Source: Acanthosepion lycidas (taxonomy: Eukaryota > Mollusca > Cephalopoda > Sepiida > Sepiidae). From it: a DNA stretch of 64,000 nt. The translations under genes were made by a program, and so were the position numbers. Every line of letters begins with the position of its first letter. Positions within the stretch are counted from its first letter, which is position 1. Shown piece after piece: positions 44,052 through 55,158 of the stretch. Location of the stretch: assembly GCA_963932145.1 (NCBI GenBank), contig OZ010572.1, positions 78,437,049-78,501,048 of the forward strand, in the 5' to 3' direction. Under the pieces are notes generated by a model. It was not told where the DNA came from and did no database searches. It saw only the letters and a program-made list of their open reading frames with translations.

Positions 44052-44189
44052 TAGAGAAAATGTACAGTCATACATGTAACGCATAAACCTGTATATGCAA
44101 ACAATATAAACAAATGAATATGCGTTGATATAAATCCCTCAATTCAATATTATTAGTCCATATCTATCTACCAATTATAGCATGACATC

Positions 44190-45345
44190 AATCATTAATT
44201 TATACAAATCCTTAAAACTATGCATCCAAACCAAGGTATTTTAGCGTCACTTGATATAGAAATTTTATTTACAAGCATTCCTGTCGATGAAATCATCGAT
44301 ATAATACTTAACTTTGTATATAAAAAGAATTCAATTACCCCTCAATCCATCAAACCTAATATTTTCAAAAAGTCCTTACAGTCCCATTCTACGACCATAA
44401 TACCAATATTTACACAGAGACTAATGGTGTTAGTATGGGAAATACACTCGGTCCGTGCTTCTCTAACTAAAATATGTCTCACGTAGAAAACAGTGTATTT
44501 TAAAAAGTTACTAAACCCCAAATATATGAGCGCGTTGTAGATGATATTTTTATTTTAGCTGAGAACAAAAACGAAATTGATAATCTCAAAACTAGATTCG
44601 AAAAATTTATCCCGTTAATTTTACTTATGAACTTCGTCCTATTCTTGGACGTTCTTATGGAGTCTAGTAATAATACATTCACTACTTCAGTGTATAAAAA
44701 AAAACCATGACTAGAAACTCTTGCCACTTTAATTGTACCTGTCAATGTCCACTAAGATATAAAATAAGCTTTAAAAAATCCCCATGAGAACGTACCAGAA
44801 TTCATCTTCTCGTCCGCTCTTCTTTAATGAACACCGCGAAAAAAACGTTACTTAAGAAGGGTTTTCTGAACTACCTTATATAAGACTTTTGTTTTTTTTT
44901 GTTTTTTTTTTGGTAGATTGAACTACCAAATTAGACTTTTTCTTTCTAAGGTTACTAATAACAAGACTGAACATGCAGATAAAGACAATAACATTAATAT
45001 TTTCTATAGAAATCAAATGCTTGGTAACTATAAGCGAGATGAATCTTCCCTTAGGAACATTATAAAGAAATATACAACTCCAGTTGACAAAAACAAGAAA
45101 ATTAAATTAATTATCTACTATAAAATATTTAAAACTGCTAACCCCATCGTCAACAACAATAACCTACCTGCAAGTTTCCGATTAAAGAGAACAATTATTA
45201 CGTAAGAATTCACATGTTACTTAAGGAACTGTGTTTCCGATCAATTCAAGTTCATAAATAATTATATGGGATATACTACAACATGTTTAACAAGAAGACT
45301 CAGGTTACATCCCTTTGACTATAGCCCAATTAGATCTTACTAGCA
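44190..45345 (+). pseudogene. Penelope-like element: reverse transcriptase and GIY-YIG relic
   Basis: Fragments of a Penelope-like protein in order. ASLDIEILFTSIPVDEIID (44247-44300) is the first catalytic Asp block. NGVSMGNTLGP (from 44423, shifted frame) is the G-S-MG-PLGP block. RVVDDIFILAENKNEI has its DD codons at 44540-44545. FLDVLMESSNNTFTTSVY-like is next, then a segment from 44918 (KVTNNKTEHADKDNN). LPASFRLKR and NNYMGYTTTCLTRRL follow; the last resembles the GIY-YIG endonuclease start. Several frameshifts and stops make it dead. Penelope-like elements are the group known to carry minimal hammerheads, which bears on the RNA motifs here. Confidence 0.8.
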
Positions 45346-46044
45346 ACATGGCCCGGCGTTGCCCGTGTTTGATTCAAAAATCGTACGACTCATACAGCAA
45401 TTGCTATCACTTAAAATATTTTTGCCCTTCCTTGCCTTTAAAGGAGTGCCCTTTGCCGTGCTTATGTTGCTACATGCCTTACTTCTTGCCTATCTCACAC
45501 TGCGAATTTTTTCTAAGCTCTATACTAAACATTAAATCTGTTAAGAAAAAAGGACTAAACAAAATGAACACAAAACGATCAGCTTTAAAAAAAAGGACTC
45601 GTAACTGGAAAAACCGAATGAAAAAAGAATGTTAACAACAAATACTTTTTCACACCCAACCCAGTTCTGCGGAATCAGAATCAACGTTGAGTTTAAGCAA
45701 GCGAATGAGCCAATTGGAGTAAAGTGCCATGCAGATTTAAATTTTTCCCACTTGTGACGAATGCAGCTATCGATTTGTTTTGCATGCTAGTTAACATTCG
45801 TGTCAGTCAGCTGCTGGCTCTCACGCTGGCCAATAAAATCTTCCTGCTTATTCGTGGCAGCCATCTATAGGCTCTCACTCTGGTCTGTAGAAAATGGCCG
45901 CAAATTACATGAAAACTGCCGTAGAAGCATGAAAAAATCGATTATTTCCACTATCGATGGGAGTTGGGAAATGCAAAGTTGGACTTGGAGTATGTGCATG
46001 TAAATTTTGGTGCAAATCCGTCGAAAATTGCGGCCGTGCATTCG

Positions 46045-46048
<4 letters not shown>
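45346..46048. other. Unassigned DNA beginning with a recurrent repeat head
   Basis: Starts TAGCAACATGGCCCGGCGTT, a kind of sequence I associate with dispersed invertebrate repeats but cannot classify. ORFs at 45315 and 45800 have no domain. Confidence 0.4.

Positions 46049-46080
<32 letters not shown>
46049..46080. repeat. (CA)n microsatellite
   Basis: About 16 units. Confidence 0.95.
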
Positions 46081-46479
46081 CCTGCTTTTATAGATAGAGA
46101 TTTAAATGGACATGTAGAAACACACGCCATTCGCAATATCTTCGTTGATAATACAAATATAATATCCTCATCGACATGTATAAAAGGGTAAAAATAATGG
46201 AAGCATTATTAATAAAAAAAAAAAAAGAAAAGGCCAAAACTCAATAACATCAACTACGAACACGGCCACAATGTGTTGAACGTGTTTTGAAAATAAAGGT
46301 TGTTTCATTAAGACAGCTCAAAGTCAGTAGCAAATAAATCAATGTTATTGGTGAAAATTTAGTTATTTCGCTATTGGATCATGTTGTTTAATTATGTGTG
46401 AAAGATAATATCGACCAAATGCTTCAGCGGCATACCTCCACTCAATGGTTAATTTTTATTTTATGACGTCTCTGCATAG

Positions 46480-46748
46480 TTGCTGCTCGATCTCACAAAT
46501 ATGTCTTATTATCTCATCCTTCAGCTGTTGAATTGTTGTTGGCTTGTTGGCATAGAACTTACTTTTGAGATAACCCCAAAAGAAGAAATCTAAAGCCATC
46601 AAGTCGCACGATCTTAGTGGCCAATTGACTTCGCTGTTTCGAGAGATAATGCGACCTGGGAACTTCTAATTGCATTTCTGATTGAATGTTCATTTTCGTA
46701 ATAGGCTTCGATAACTTTAACACGTTGTTTGATTGTTAATCTTTCCAT
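46480..46748 (-). pseudogene. DUF4817-type transposase, N- and C-terminal parts fused by deletion
   Basis: Starting at the ATG at 46748 (minus), the reading is MERLTIKQRVKVIEAYYENE then HSIRNAIRSSQ, a helix-turn-helix start of the DUF4817 kind. It passes directly into GRIISRNSEVNWPLRSCDL, then ALDFFFWGYLKSKFYANKPT, the third catalytic region with its W-PRSCDL and LDFF-WGY signature. The middle of the protein, with two catalytic acids, is absent. It is a non-autonomous derivative related to Tc1/mariner-like elements. Downstream decayed coding continues to about 46440. Confidence 0.65.
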
Positions 46749-47140
46749 GGTTGAAATTGCCAAAGACTTAAGTTGTTCAATCTGAAAAAAAAGAAAAAAT
46801 CATTAGACGCTTAAAATTCACATTTAAAATCGGTCCAAGTTATTCGAACATCCTTTACATTGAAAAGTATAAGTTCTTGATTATTCTAATATCCTTTCCA
46901 AATAAATCAACTTATATTGCAGTTCAAACAGTTCATGTTTAGTAGTTTATCGAACCATGTTTCCAGTTGCACTCTTGAAACTTTAAGACGTTGTTTGATT
47001 ATTAATCTTTCCATGATTGAAATTGTCAACGCCTTAAGTTGTTCAATCTGAAAGAAAAAGAAAAAAAATCATTAGACGCTTAAACTTAACTCACATTTAA
47101 AATCGGTCCAAGTTTTTTGGAACACCCTTTAAAATATTCT
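46715..47140 (-). repeat. Tandem duplication of the transposon 5' end
   Basis: 46715-46860 and 46975-47125 share CGTTGTTTGATTGTTAATCT-like sequence, TTAAGTTGTTCAATCTGAAA, AATCATTAGACGCTTAAA and AAAATCGGTCCAAGTT. The second copy includes a start-codon region equivalent to 46748. Confidence 0.75.
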
Positions 47141-47158
47141 TACAACTCTGGATACATA

Positions 47159-47260
47159 TTAGGTTGGTGCAAAAATAGTGATGTAATAATGTCCTTTTTT
47201 GGCGTATTTTTTAACGTCAAAAAACGACATTATTACGGCATTATTTTTGCACCAACCTAA
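47159..47260. mobile_element. MADE1-like mariner MITE, copy 5 (102 bp)
   Basis: Long form with a few substitutions; TA at 47157-47158 and 47261-47262. Confidence 0.9.
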
Positions 47261-47366
47261 TACATAAAACAATCTATATATTCAGTTTGTGGCTAAAAGT
47301 AAAGTGGAAAGCACTCAGACATACAAAACTTTCGGACAATTTCTGCATCATGTATCCAGAAAAGAA

Positions 47367-47372
<6 letters not shown>

Positions 47373-47425
<53 letters not shown>
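47373..47425. repeat. (TA)n microsatellite
   Basis: About 26 units. Confidence 0.95.
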
Positions 47426-47428
<3 letters not shown>

Positions 47429-47655
47429 CGATGGGCTGTAATTCAGCATAGCTTTAGTCGCACACCAACACGTAGGTACTAGTATGTACTAGTAAATATA
47501 TATCTTTGCTATCTCTAACCGCATCGATTACTATTATGTGTACACCTCGTGTATAAATTTGATGACTATCTGTTTTCCCGCGTCAACACACCAACATGCG
47601 CATACACACTTGCTTATATCTGGTCGTTTGATTTATCTATCCCTAAAACTATATT

Positions 47656-47656
47656 T

Positions 47657-47709
<53 letters not shown>

Positions 47710-47740
47710 GAGGGGGGAGAGGGAGAGAGAGAGGGGGGAT
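47656..47740. repeat. (GATA)n with G/A-rich end
   Basis: About 13 GATA units followed by a GAGA/GGGG tract. Confidence 0.95.
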
Positions 47741-48974
47741 GTACACATGTTTATCATATATTAATCAGCGCACTTATGAAGAGTTACATATACAGAAACA
47801 TTTATTCATATGGGTATGCAGTGACATTAATTAAATAATCGAATTCATGTATGTGTGTAGACATGTATTTATAACCGTTCACTCATCAGCGGTGATTACT
47901 TATCGAACGTAATTCGAAAAAGAATCGCCCTTAGCAAAATCTGATTTAAAACATTGCTTTCTCTTGTATTTTTAGTTGTGTCTATATTTACAACTGTTTA
48001 TTCCCCAGGCAAATTAACGAATTAGAGTTGATTAACAAAGGTACGTGGGCAAAGATTGATCGTCTAAGATTATCCCTTTTAAGGCACTTCCTGATAATGG
48101 AGTATTTAAGAATTTTCTTATTCTGAAACTGTGACTTTATTTCTTGTCTTATTTGTCGGATTAACTTTGTTTCTTTTTTTTTAGTTTTTTAATTTTTTTT
48201 TTTTTAGTTTTTATTGCAATGTTCTGCTCTCCGTATCGAAATGTGGCAAAAATAAAGATAGAAATTTTGCTGTTGAGAGAAAACACTTAATTTGAGTATT
48301 TTAGAAACTTTTTTTTTTAAGTTGTGGCATTGAGATTCGTGATTCTTCAAATGATATCGGAAAGTCCCTAAACTATGATCTTCCAGTAGACTCCATAATT
48401 GACCACAGTCATGTAGAGGAACTGATGAAATATTCGGTGATTTTTTCCCATTTTACTTTTAAAAATTTCACTTAGATTAAGGCAGAAGAGCCACTCAAAC
48501 TAAAGTGTTATACTAAAAACGGTAAAGATGATTAGGTGGGTGCATGAATGGGACTGGAGGTATTGGGAACTTGAAATTATGAGGATAAAGTTGAACGAAA
48601 ATTATTAACTCTTGACTTGAAGATGTCAAGATTGGAATGTTCAGGAAAGCACCCAAGCGGAGATCTGTTCCACAAAATATCAGCTCATGGGCGGGGGGAA
48701 TCTATCTGAGTGGAAAATACATTTGGAATACTTAAGAAAAGAAGGGAATTTGACTCCATAGGAATTGTAATAGGGTGTTCTAGCTGGAAACGGCTGAACT
48801 GATGGCACTTGAAAAAAATGGAGCTCATCCGAATATTTTCCATGGAAAGGGCAATAGAGTAGCGACAGGCTTGCAAATTTATGGGTCCTGAATTGGCATC
48901 TCAGTCACTTTCCCACCGCCATACCGTAGCTTGCCTCGGCCTCTGCCTCTACCATAGATATTTTCATTGTTATG
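47741..48974. other. Unassigned DNA
   Basis: No gene recognised. T-rich near 48170-48210. The ORF at 48685-48876 has no domain. Confidence 0.5.
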
Positions 48975-49209
48975 TCTTCTGGTGAGCTTTTCTCATTCAT
49001 ACGTCGACTTTAAGAATTTAAGCATTAAGCGCAATACTAGATTGGCAGTTAGGTTTCATCCTTTTGCAGTTAAAATTGCTAGCTATAACCGTCAAACCTA
49101 TGCTAACAGTTTCTTCTCTCGCACTTCCCGCCACTTGCATTCAAGTCAACTTTGGTCTTAAAAAATTTAAATGCAATGTCAATATATATTCTCAATCGTT
49201 ATATCGGGG

Positions 49210-49502
49210 GTAACAGAAAAAATTGTCCAAATCGTGTAAAAGCAAAATTGTTCAATTGTTATATTAAGCTTTGAACCCTTATATCTTAGAAATGATTAAA
49301 GATATATTACTGGAATTCTCCCATGTTTTTATAACACTATTGGACATGACTTTGGCAATAAGAATGTATAATTACTCTGTAAGCGTAATAAAAGAATCGT
49401 GATGAAATCGATCGTAAACGAAAATGAAATGTTCATCCTTAATTGATCATAGATAAGGATCAGATGCTTATTAAGTATTTAAATAAAGTTAATACACACG
49501 CG

Positions 49503-49591
<89 letters not shown>

Positions 49592-50221
49592 CCAAGACCA
49601 TTTTCCAACTTATTCAAGATGATCTTCGCCCTCTATAACCTTTTAACTTTCTGTCCCAGAGTTACAAGGTGCCTCACGTACGATTTCATTTACAAGTATT
49701 TTTTCACTGTTCTTCGGACTGTCATAAGTGAAACACCTCTCTCATGTGCCAATCGTCTTATGGATTGAGTTGGGTTTTTTTCTAATTGATCTTTTTAGCT
49801 CTAAGTTGAAATAATGATCCCTCATCCTGTTGTGACCATCTGATCCAGTTTTCCTCTCTACTGTTCCCTCTCTTTTTAAACTTATTTACCGTTCTCTTGA
49901 TGATTCTTGAATGTACTTTGAAGAAGGAAGCCAGAGTATGGATGGTGGTACCATTACTGAAGGCCTGAATGACGTTTTTTTTTCTCTCACCATTGCTCAT
50001 TTGGTAAGACAGTGGGGCTGACACAAAACGATTTTAGCCTGTTCTCTCCTAGCTCAAAGTGTTTTTCAGCGATTCTTACGACAAAATAGTTAAACGTCTT
50101 ATCTGAAAACCTGAAAAAAACAAACTCAATTAGTTTAGTGATTTTATATAGTAAACGTTTTGTGGGATGGACAATTATGCTGTTACACGATTTGGACAAA
50201 TTTACTGTTACACTCGGTATA
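49210..50221 (-). mobile_element. Tc1-like deletion derivative, copy C
   Basis: Left end GTAACAGAAAAAATTGTCC, central CA/TA array (49495-49590), DNA-binding-domain remnant, right end with the paired TTGTCC/GTAACAG motifs in reverse. It is colinear with 33228-34192. The right end grades into the 67-bp array. Confidence 0.75.
49590..50024 (-). pseudogene. Tc1-like transposase, DNA-binding domain only
   Basis: MSNGERKKNVIQAFSNGTTI, HTLASFFKVHSRIIKRTVNK, then frame-shifted remnants of the second helix-turn-helix (QSIRRL region). It has the same deletion class as 33545-33950. The MSNGERKK start is intact, so this copy defines the likely start codon (50022-50024). Confidence 0.7.
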
Positions 50222-50900
50222 TTGTTTTGTGGGATGGACAATTATGCTGTTACACGATTTGGACAAATTTACTGTTACACTCGGTATATTGTTTTGTGGG
50301 ATGGACAATTATGCTGTTACACGATTTGGACAAATTTACTGTTACACTCGGTATATTGTTTTGTGGGATGGACAATTATGCTGTTACACGATTTGGACAA
50401 ATTTACTGTTACACCCGGTATATTGTTTTGTGGGATGGACAATTATGCTGTTACACGATTTGGACAAATTTACTGTTACACTCGGTATATTGTTTTGTGG
50501 GATGGACAATTATGCTGTTACACGATTTGGACAAATTTACTGTTACACTCGGTATATTGTTTTGTGGGATGGACAATTATGCTGTTACACGATTTGGACA
50601 AATTTACTGTTACACTCGGTATATTGTTTTGTGGGATGGACAATTATGCTGTTACACGATTTGGACAAATTTACTGTTACACTCGGTATATTGTTTTGTG
50701 GGATGGACAATTATGCTGTTACACGATTTGGACAAATTTACTGTTACACCCGGTATATTGTTTTGTGGGATGGACAATTATGCTGTTACACGATTTGGAC
50801 AAATTTACTGTTACACTCGGTATATTGTTTTGTGGGATGGACAATTATGCTGTTACACGATTTGGACAAATTTACTGTTACACTCGGTATATTGTCAATT
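50164..50900 (+). repeat. 67-bp tandem array, 11 units, built from a transposon end
   Basis: Unit starts at 50164, 50231, 50298 and so on every 67 bp to 50834. Each unit is GGGATGGACAATTATGCTGT, TACACGATTTGGACAAATTT, ACTGTTACACTCGGTATATT, GTTTTGT. About 56 bp is the right end of Tc1-like copy C and the rest looks flank-derived. Units are identical except for CTCGG to CCCGG in units 4 and 9. All three plus-strand frames are open across it, giving chance ORFs of 246-280 codons. Confidence 0.95.
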
Positions 50901-51303
50901 ATTATAAAATGCCAGTCGTTATATTGTCTTCTTTTTTTTCTTTTATTATTCTCCCTCCTTAATAATGTTTTTCTTTTTATCCTATTCTTTCACAATCAGT
51001 AATCCGTTGTGTCTTAGTGGTTTTATTGACTTGCTTGGGATGAAAAGATTAAATAAAACACTCCATTTTTGACTTAATCTGATTATTGTGAAGAAAAAGC
51101 GTGTTAGGAGTTAGGTATTTTCTGGAACCGAAATCTTTTTCTGCTTCTTTAGCAATGAATTGCAAACACGAATTCCCTTTAAGATTTGAAGTGACCATCA
51201 GACCCAATGTGATGAGGTCAGGAATTTTTCCTCGCGTTTTCTGGCGTTTTGATTTTGATTGGTCACCCTATTCTCTTATGATCTGCAATCGACAGTAGAA
51301 AGA

Positions 51304-51535
51304 TGTTACATACCGTACCTATGAATATTAATGGCATGTCCCAACACTCACAAATATGTTGGACACTATTGTCAGTGGTGAGGTAATATGCTGTCTAAGT
51401 AGTCCACCACTCAGTGGTTTACCTACTTCACGCCGCTGGCGAGTATTGTATTTTTTGATGTTATAAAGATTACCATTTCATTTCCAACCTCCGTTTTGGT
51501 TATTCATCATTCAGTAACCCTCCCTAGGTTACAAC

Positions 51536-51585
<50 letters not shown>

Positions 51586-51631
51586 GAAGCGACAGGAATA
51601 GATAGATAGATAAATAGATATGAACCGACAG

Positions 51632-51677
<46 letters not shown>

Positions 51678-51719
51678 GAAGCGACAGGAATAGATAAATA
51701 GATAGATATGAACCGACAG

Positions 51720-51769
<50 letters not shown>

Positions 51770-52005
51770 TGTTATATACCGTACTTATGAACACTAATGG
51801 GTATGTCCATATCCTCATAAATACATTGGACACTATTGTAAGTGGGGGTAATATGCTGTTTAAGTAGTCCACCACTAGCAGTGGTTTACCTACTTCCCGC
51901 TACTGGCGTATATTTTATTTTGTTGATGTTATATTGATTACCATTTTATTTTCATCCTACGTTCTTAGTTATTCTACATTCAGAAACACTCTGTAGGTTA
52001 CAACA
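51304..52005 (+). repeat. Two LTR-like direct repeats around a GATA array
   Basis: 51304-51536 and 51770-52005 are about 235 bp each and similar throughout (GTCCACCACT, GTGGTTTACCTACTTC, GATTACCATTT). Both start TGTTA and end ACAACA, so TGTT/AACA termini are present as in LTRs. No internal retroelement domain is present. Confidence 0.6.
51537..51769. repeat. (GATA)n with longer-period interruptions
   Basis: Interrupted at intervals by GGAAGCGACAGGAATA and ATATGAACCGACAGA, giving a higher-order pattern repeated twice. Confidence 0.9.
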
Positions 52006-52668
52006 AAAAAATTGGAACGCCGTTACCACATAAAACCTTCCTGTTTACCAAAAACTTAAAAGAAAGAATCAAATTGAATATTCAGACCGGTAGACGGAAA
52101 TGAATAAATATACTGTTTGATAAATAAAAGAATATCTACTGAAAATAACGTTTAAGTTATAAAATCTATCGGATTGATAAATTTAAAAAAATATCCCCTT
52201 TCTTTGTTTTGCTTTGTTTACGTTAAGATACGAAACTGTGCAAATATATCTAATTCGAGAGTCAAAGAGATATCTGTGTTTAAAGGCACTATTCAACGTT
52301 GCTTGACCATTGACGCACTCCGTGGCCGTCGAATCTAAGGGCGGTTTCTCCTCGAAGAACGCTTGTTCTAAATAACCTGTACGTAATAAAATCTGTCCGA
52401 TTAATAAATTTAAAAATTGCATCCTTCCTTTATAAATATGTAAGTAAATAAACTGAATAGGCCTTAGTTACAGTTTCTGGGGAAGAGCGCGTTATCTGGC
52501 GTGATCAAAACTATGAACAAGGCCAGTACGCTCAAACACGCGCAACTTCGTCCTAGCACAACCATCGACATCGCCTAAATAGTTCTGTCTATCCAATTTC
52601 ACTTGGACCAACCCGTGGTATGTTTTTTGAAGCAATTTCAAAACTTTCCGTACGCTGGGATCGCCTCC
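52006..52668. other. Unassigned DNA
   Basis: No gene recognised. Confidence 0.5.
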
Positions 52669-52873
52669 TGTTATGATAATTTACCCACGCACACATGACC
52701 TTTCCCGCCTATAAATAGGAGCAGGTACTGCCTTTTGGAAGGTGAAGATTCCAGCAGTCAGCTCTGAGAGTCGGACCGAACATTCTTGCTGTTTGTATAT
52801 GTTTGTATTTACTGTTTCTGTTGATATATTTAACTCAATTCCTCTCTTTGTGTCTTTATTTCTGGCCCTAACA
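52669..52873 (+). promoter_or_regulatory. Candidate solo LTR with TATA box
   Basis: Starts TGTTATGATAATTTACC and ends GGCCCTAACA, so TGTTA/TAACA are mirror termini. It contains CCCGCCTATAAATAGGAGCA at about 52704-52723, a good pol II core promoter motif. No target duplication is evident (CCTCC versus AGGCC). It may be an LTR fragment or a host promoter. Confidence 0.4.
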
Positions 52874-52936
52874 AGGCCCCAAGACCTCCCCAGACCGATA
52901 ACATCAAGAAGTCACCTTCCTGATAAGTCGACCACG

Positions 52937-53030
52937 GTGTGATTCGAACCCGGGTCGACTTATCGACTTATCGTGGGCGAATGTTTACTTTTCGGGTCGG
53001 AAAATTAAACATTCGGCCACGAGCCCATAG
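52937..53030 (-). mobile_element. tRNA-like segment (Ser/Leu-like), probably a SINE head
   Basis: The minus strand has GCTCGTGGCCGAATGTTTAA (box A) and CCCGGGTTCGAATCACACC (box B), but the cloverleaf is incomplete and tandem TCGACTTAT motifs disturb the middle. Confidence 0.45.
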
Positions 53031-53858
53031 TTGGATATATGTGAACCTGTTTAAGGATATGTTAATATGCTATAATACGTTCTGCGTGTATGATGGGGTA
53101 CCCTACCTACACAAAAGTAGTGATTTACATGATTCTTCCGGCTTGGCAAATTGGCGCGACACAATCTCTTTTACAGACTGCCTATTTTGGTCTTAAAGCT
53201 TCTGGCAGTTAATTCCTGTTGAGAATACGGTAAATCCGAAATTTACTTGAACGAAAGAGTTTAAAATAACAGAACATTTTTAAGAGAGAAAAAATAAAAA
53301 AGTATCATGAGACAAGCGTTAGAAAAATGATGGCGATAATGTGGAGAAACGGAATTGCATCCGAGAGTGCGAGGTGGTAGACTGAATGTCTGATATGGCC
53401 ACAGCTGCAATTGATATATGGTGGTCATTATTTTAGCAGCAGATTTCGTAAGATACTCTCAGTTCACGTGATTGAATATAAGTGAGTGTCTGCCTAAAAA
53501 CATAAGAAGTGTTTCGCTATGTTTTCTGTCCTGTTTTAAAAATCGATGACATAGTAAGAAGCTAAGGAATGAAAAACAACACAATGATCACTACAGCTTT
53601 TTGAATTGTGATATTTTGAATGGAAAAGTAGCAACTATGCTTATATCACTACAGATATACGAAGCTACAACACACGTGCACTAGCATATATACAAAATTG
53701 TTTCATGAGCAAGTACATATAATATAGAGGTGTGTGTCTGTTCGCGCGCGTGTGTGGGTGTGTAAGTGTTGTGTTGGGGTATCCAGAGGATACACAATTT
53801 TCTCGGCTTAATCAAGAAGAAAGTAAGCTACACAGATAATATACATATATACATAATG
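53031..53858. other. Unassigned DNA
   Basis: No gene recognised. Confidence 0.5.
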
Positions 53859-54181
53859 ACAGCATATCGTAGGAAATAGATTAAATCTGACAAATATTTA
53901 ATATTTTTATGGATACACTTATTAGATCAAATGCACTGTTCTTTTAATTAGACGGTATTAATTATACTTACCGGCCTGAATTGTGGTTCAGTATAGAATA
54001 CAGGTTCGATTCCTGTCGGAGGATGCATATTTTCTACGAAATTTCTCGAACATTGAGGCCGGCAAATGTAATTAATGCTGATTTTTAAAAGAACAGTGCA
54101 TTTACTCAAATAAGTGTAGCCATAAAAAAAATTACAGATAAACAGAAAATATATTAAACATTTGTCGTATTAAATCTATTT

Positions 54182-54182
<1 letters not shown>
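53859..54182 (+). mobile_element. Foldback element with tRNA T-arm core, copy 1
   Basis: Arms of about 115 bp (from GAAATAGATTAAATCTGACA to TTACCGGCCTGAA, and the inverse from GGCCGGCAAATGTAATTAAT to ATTAAATCTATTTC). The loop of about 70 bp has ACAGGTTCGATTCCTGT, a perfect tRNA T-arm with box B, and CGGAGGA. The 5' half of the tRNA is missing. Confidence 0.8.
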
Positions 54183-54214
<32 letters not shown>

Positions 54215-54609
54215 GAACTAGAAACATCAGAACAGGGGGAAGAATCGTCCAGTGCCTTAAATTTCCAATCCATAAATGCCTCTCAGGTAATGGGATGTTT
54301 TTTAAATGAATAACAAATATTTACTTGTTCCATAAAGAGTAAATTAATAAAGCGCTCAATAGAATAGCCTAGAGCTAAGATTATTATATTAGTAATTATA
54401 CTCGGTTGGTGAAAAAAGCCTAGCTGACAACATTCGCAAATACAAATATATAAAAAAAAATTGGTATCTGTGAAAAAAATTTGAAAAAAAAAAGAAAGAA
54501 CTAGAAAAATCCAACAGGGCGAAACAAATCATCCAGTGCCTTAAATTTCAATTCTATCCTGAAGATCCATTTAGGTGAAAGCTAGGTAGGTAGTGCCTGG
54601 CTCTTTAGG

Positions 54610-54654
<45 letters not shown>

Positions 54655-54741
54655 CAAGTATATGATTGGTGTATATGGAATGAATTCCAATAACCAACAA
54701 TTACTATTCTTAAAAGAGTGCTCAATAAAAAGTAGAGCAGA
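54183..54741. other. Unassigned DNA with TA arrays
   Basis: (CA)n(TA)n at 54184-54214 and (TA)n at 54613-54652. Two related segments include TCCAGTGCCTTAAATTTC (54250, 54532). No gene. Confidence 0.5.
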
Positions 54742-55158
54742 TATAATTATTTATTTGAAAAAAAATTTCTAACATAAATATGTTATAAAATCACTACAAA
54801 AATAGCCATTTTGTTTCAACACCCTCGGTGTCTTATCAAGTGATGACGTTGAATGTAAAATAAATGGTTTTAAAAGTTTCAAATTAATTAACAATCTTTC
54901 GCAAGGGGAAAACGTTGTTACAAAGGCTAGATGGACCAATCAAGCATTTTTAATTTTGATTGGTCCACCTCGCCTTTGTAACAACGTTTTCCTCTTGCGA
55001 ATGATTGTTAATTAATTTGAAACTTTTAAAACCATTTATTTTACATTCAACGTCATCACTTGATAAGACACCGAGGGTGTTGAAACAAAATGGCTATTTT
55101 TGTAGTGATTTTATAACATATTTATGTTATAAATTTTTTTTTTAAATAAATAATTATA
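54742..55158. repeat. Long palindrome, arms about 202 bp, 12-bp spacer
   Basis: The left arm (54742-54943) and right arm (54956-55158) are nearly identical inverted copies, meeting at GGACCAATCAA and TTGATTGGTCC. Near the middle of each arm is TTGATAAGACACC, GAG, GGTGTTGAAAC, which has stem II pairing and the GAAAC of a hammerhead but a changed 5' core. Confidence 0.9.

Larger units (their letters stand above)
48975..51060 (+). pseudogene. LINE family L 3' end, split by a Tc1-like element
   Basis: The left half (48975-49205) holds the ORF2 C-terminal region ending AAATGCAATGTCAATA. The right half (about 50901-51060) holds the 3' tail: CTCCTTAATAATGTTTTTC, GTGTCTTAGTGGTTTTATTG and GATGAAAAGATTAAATAAAA. 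The two halves are contiguous in the copies at 16820 and 40150. Confidence 0.7.

Noticed and set aside
50138-51002. Three overlapping ORFs of 246-280 codons
   Set aside because: They are the three frames of the 67-bp array; none contains a domain.
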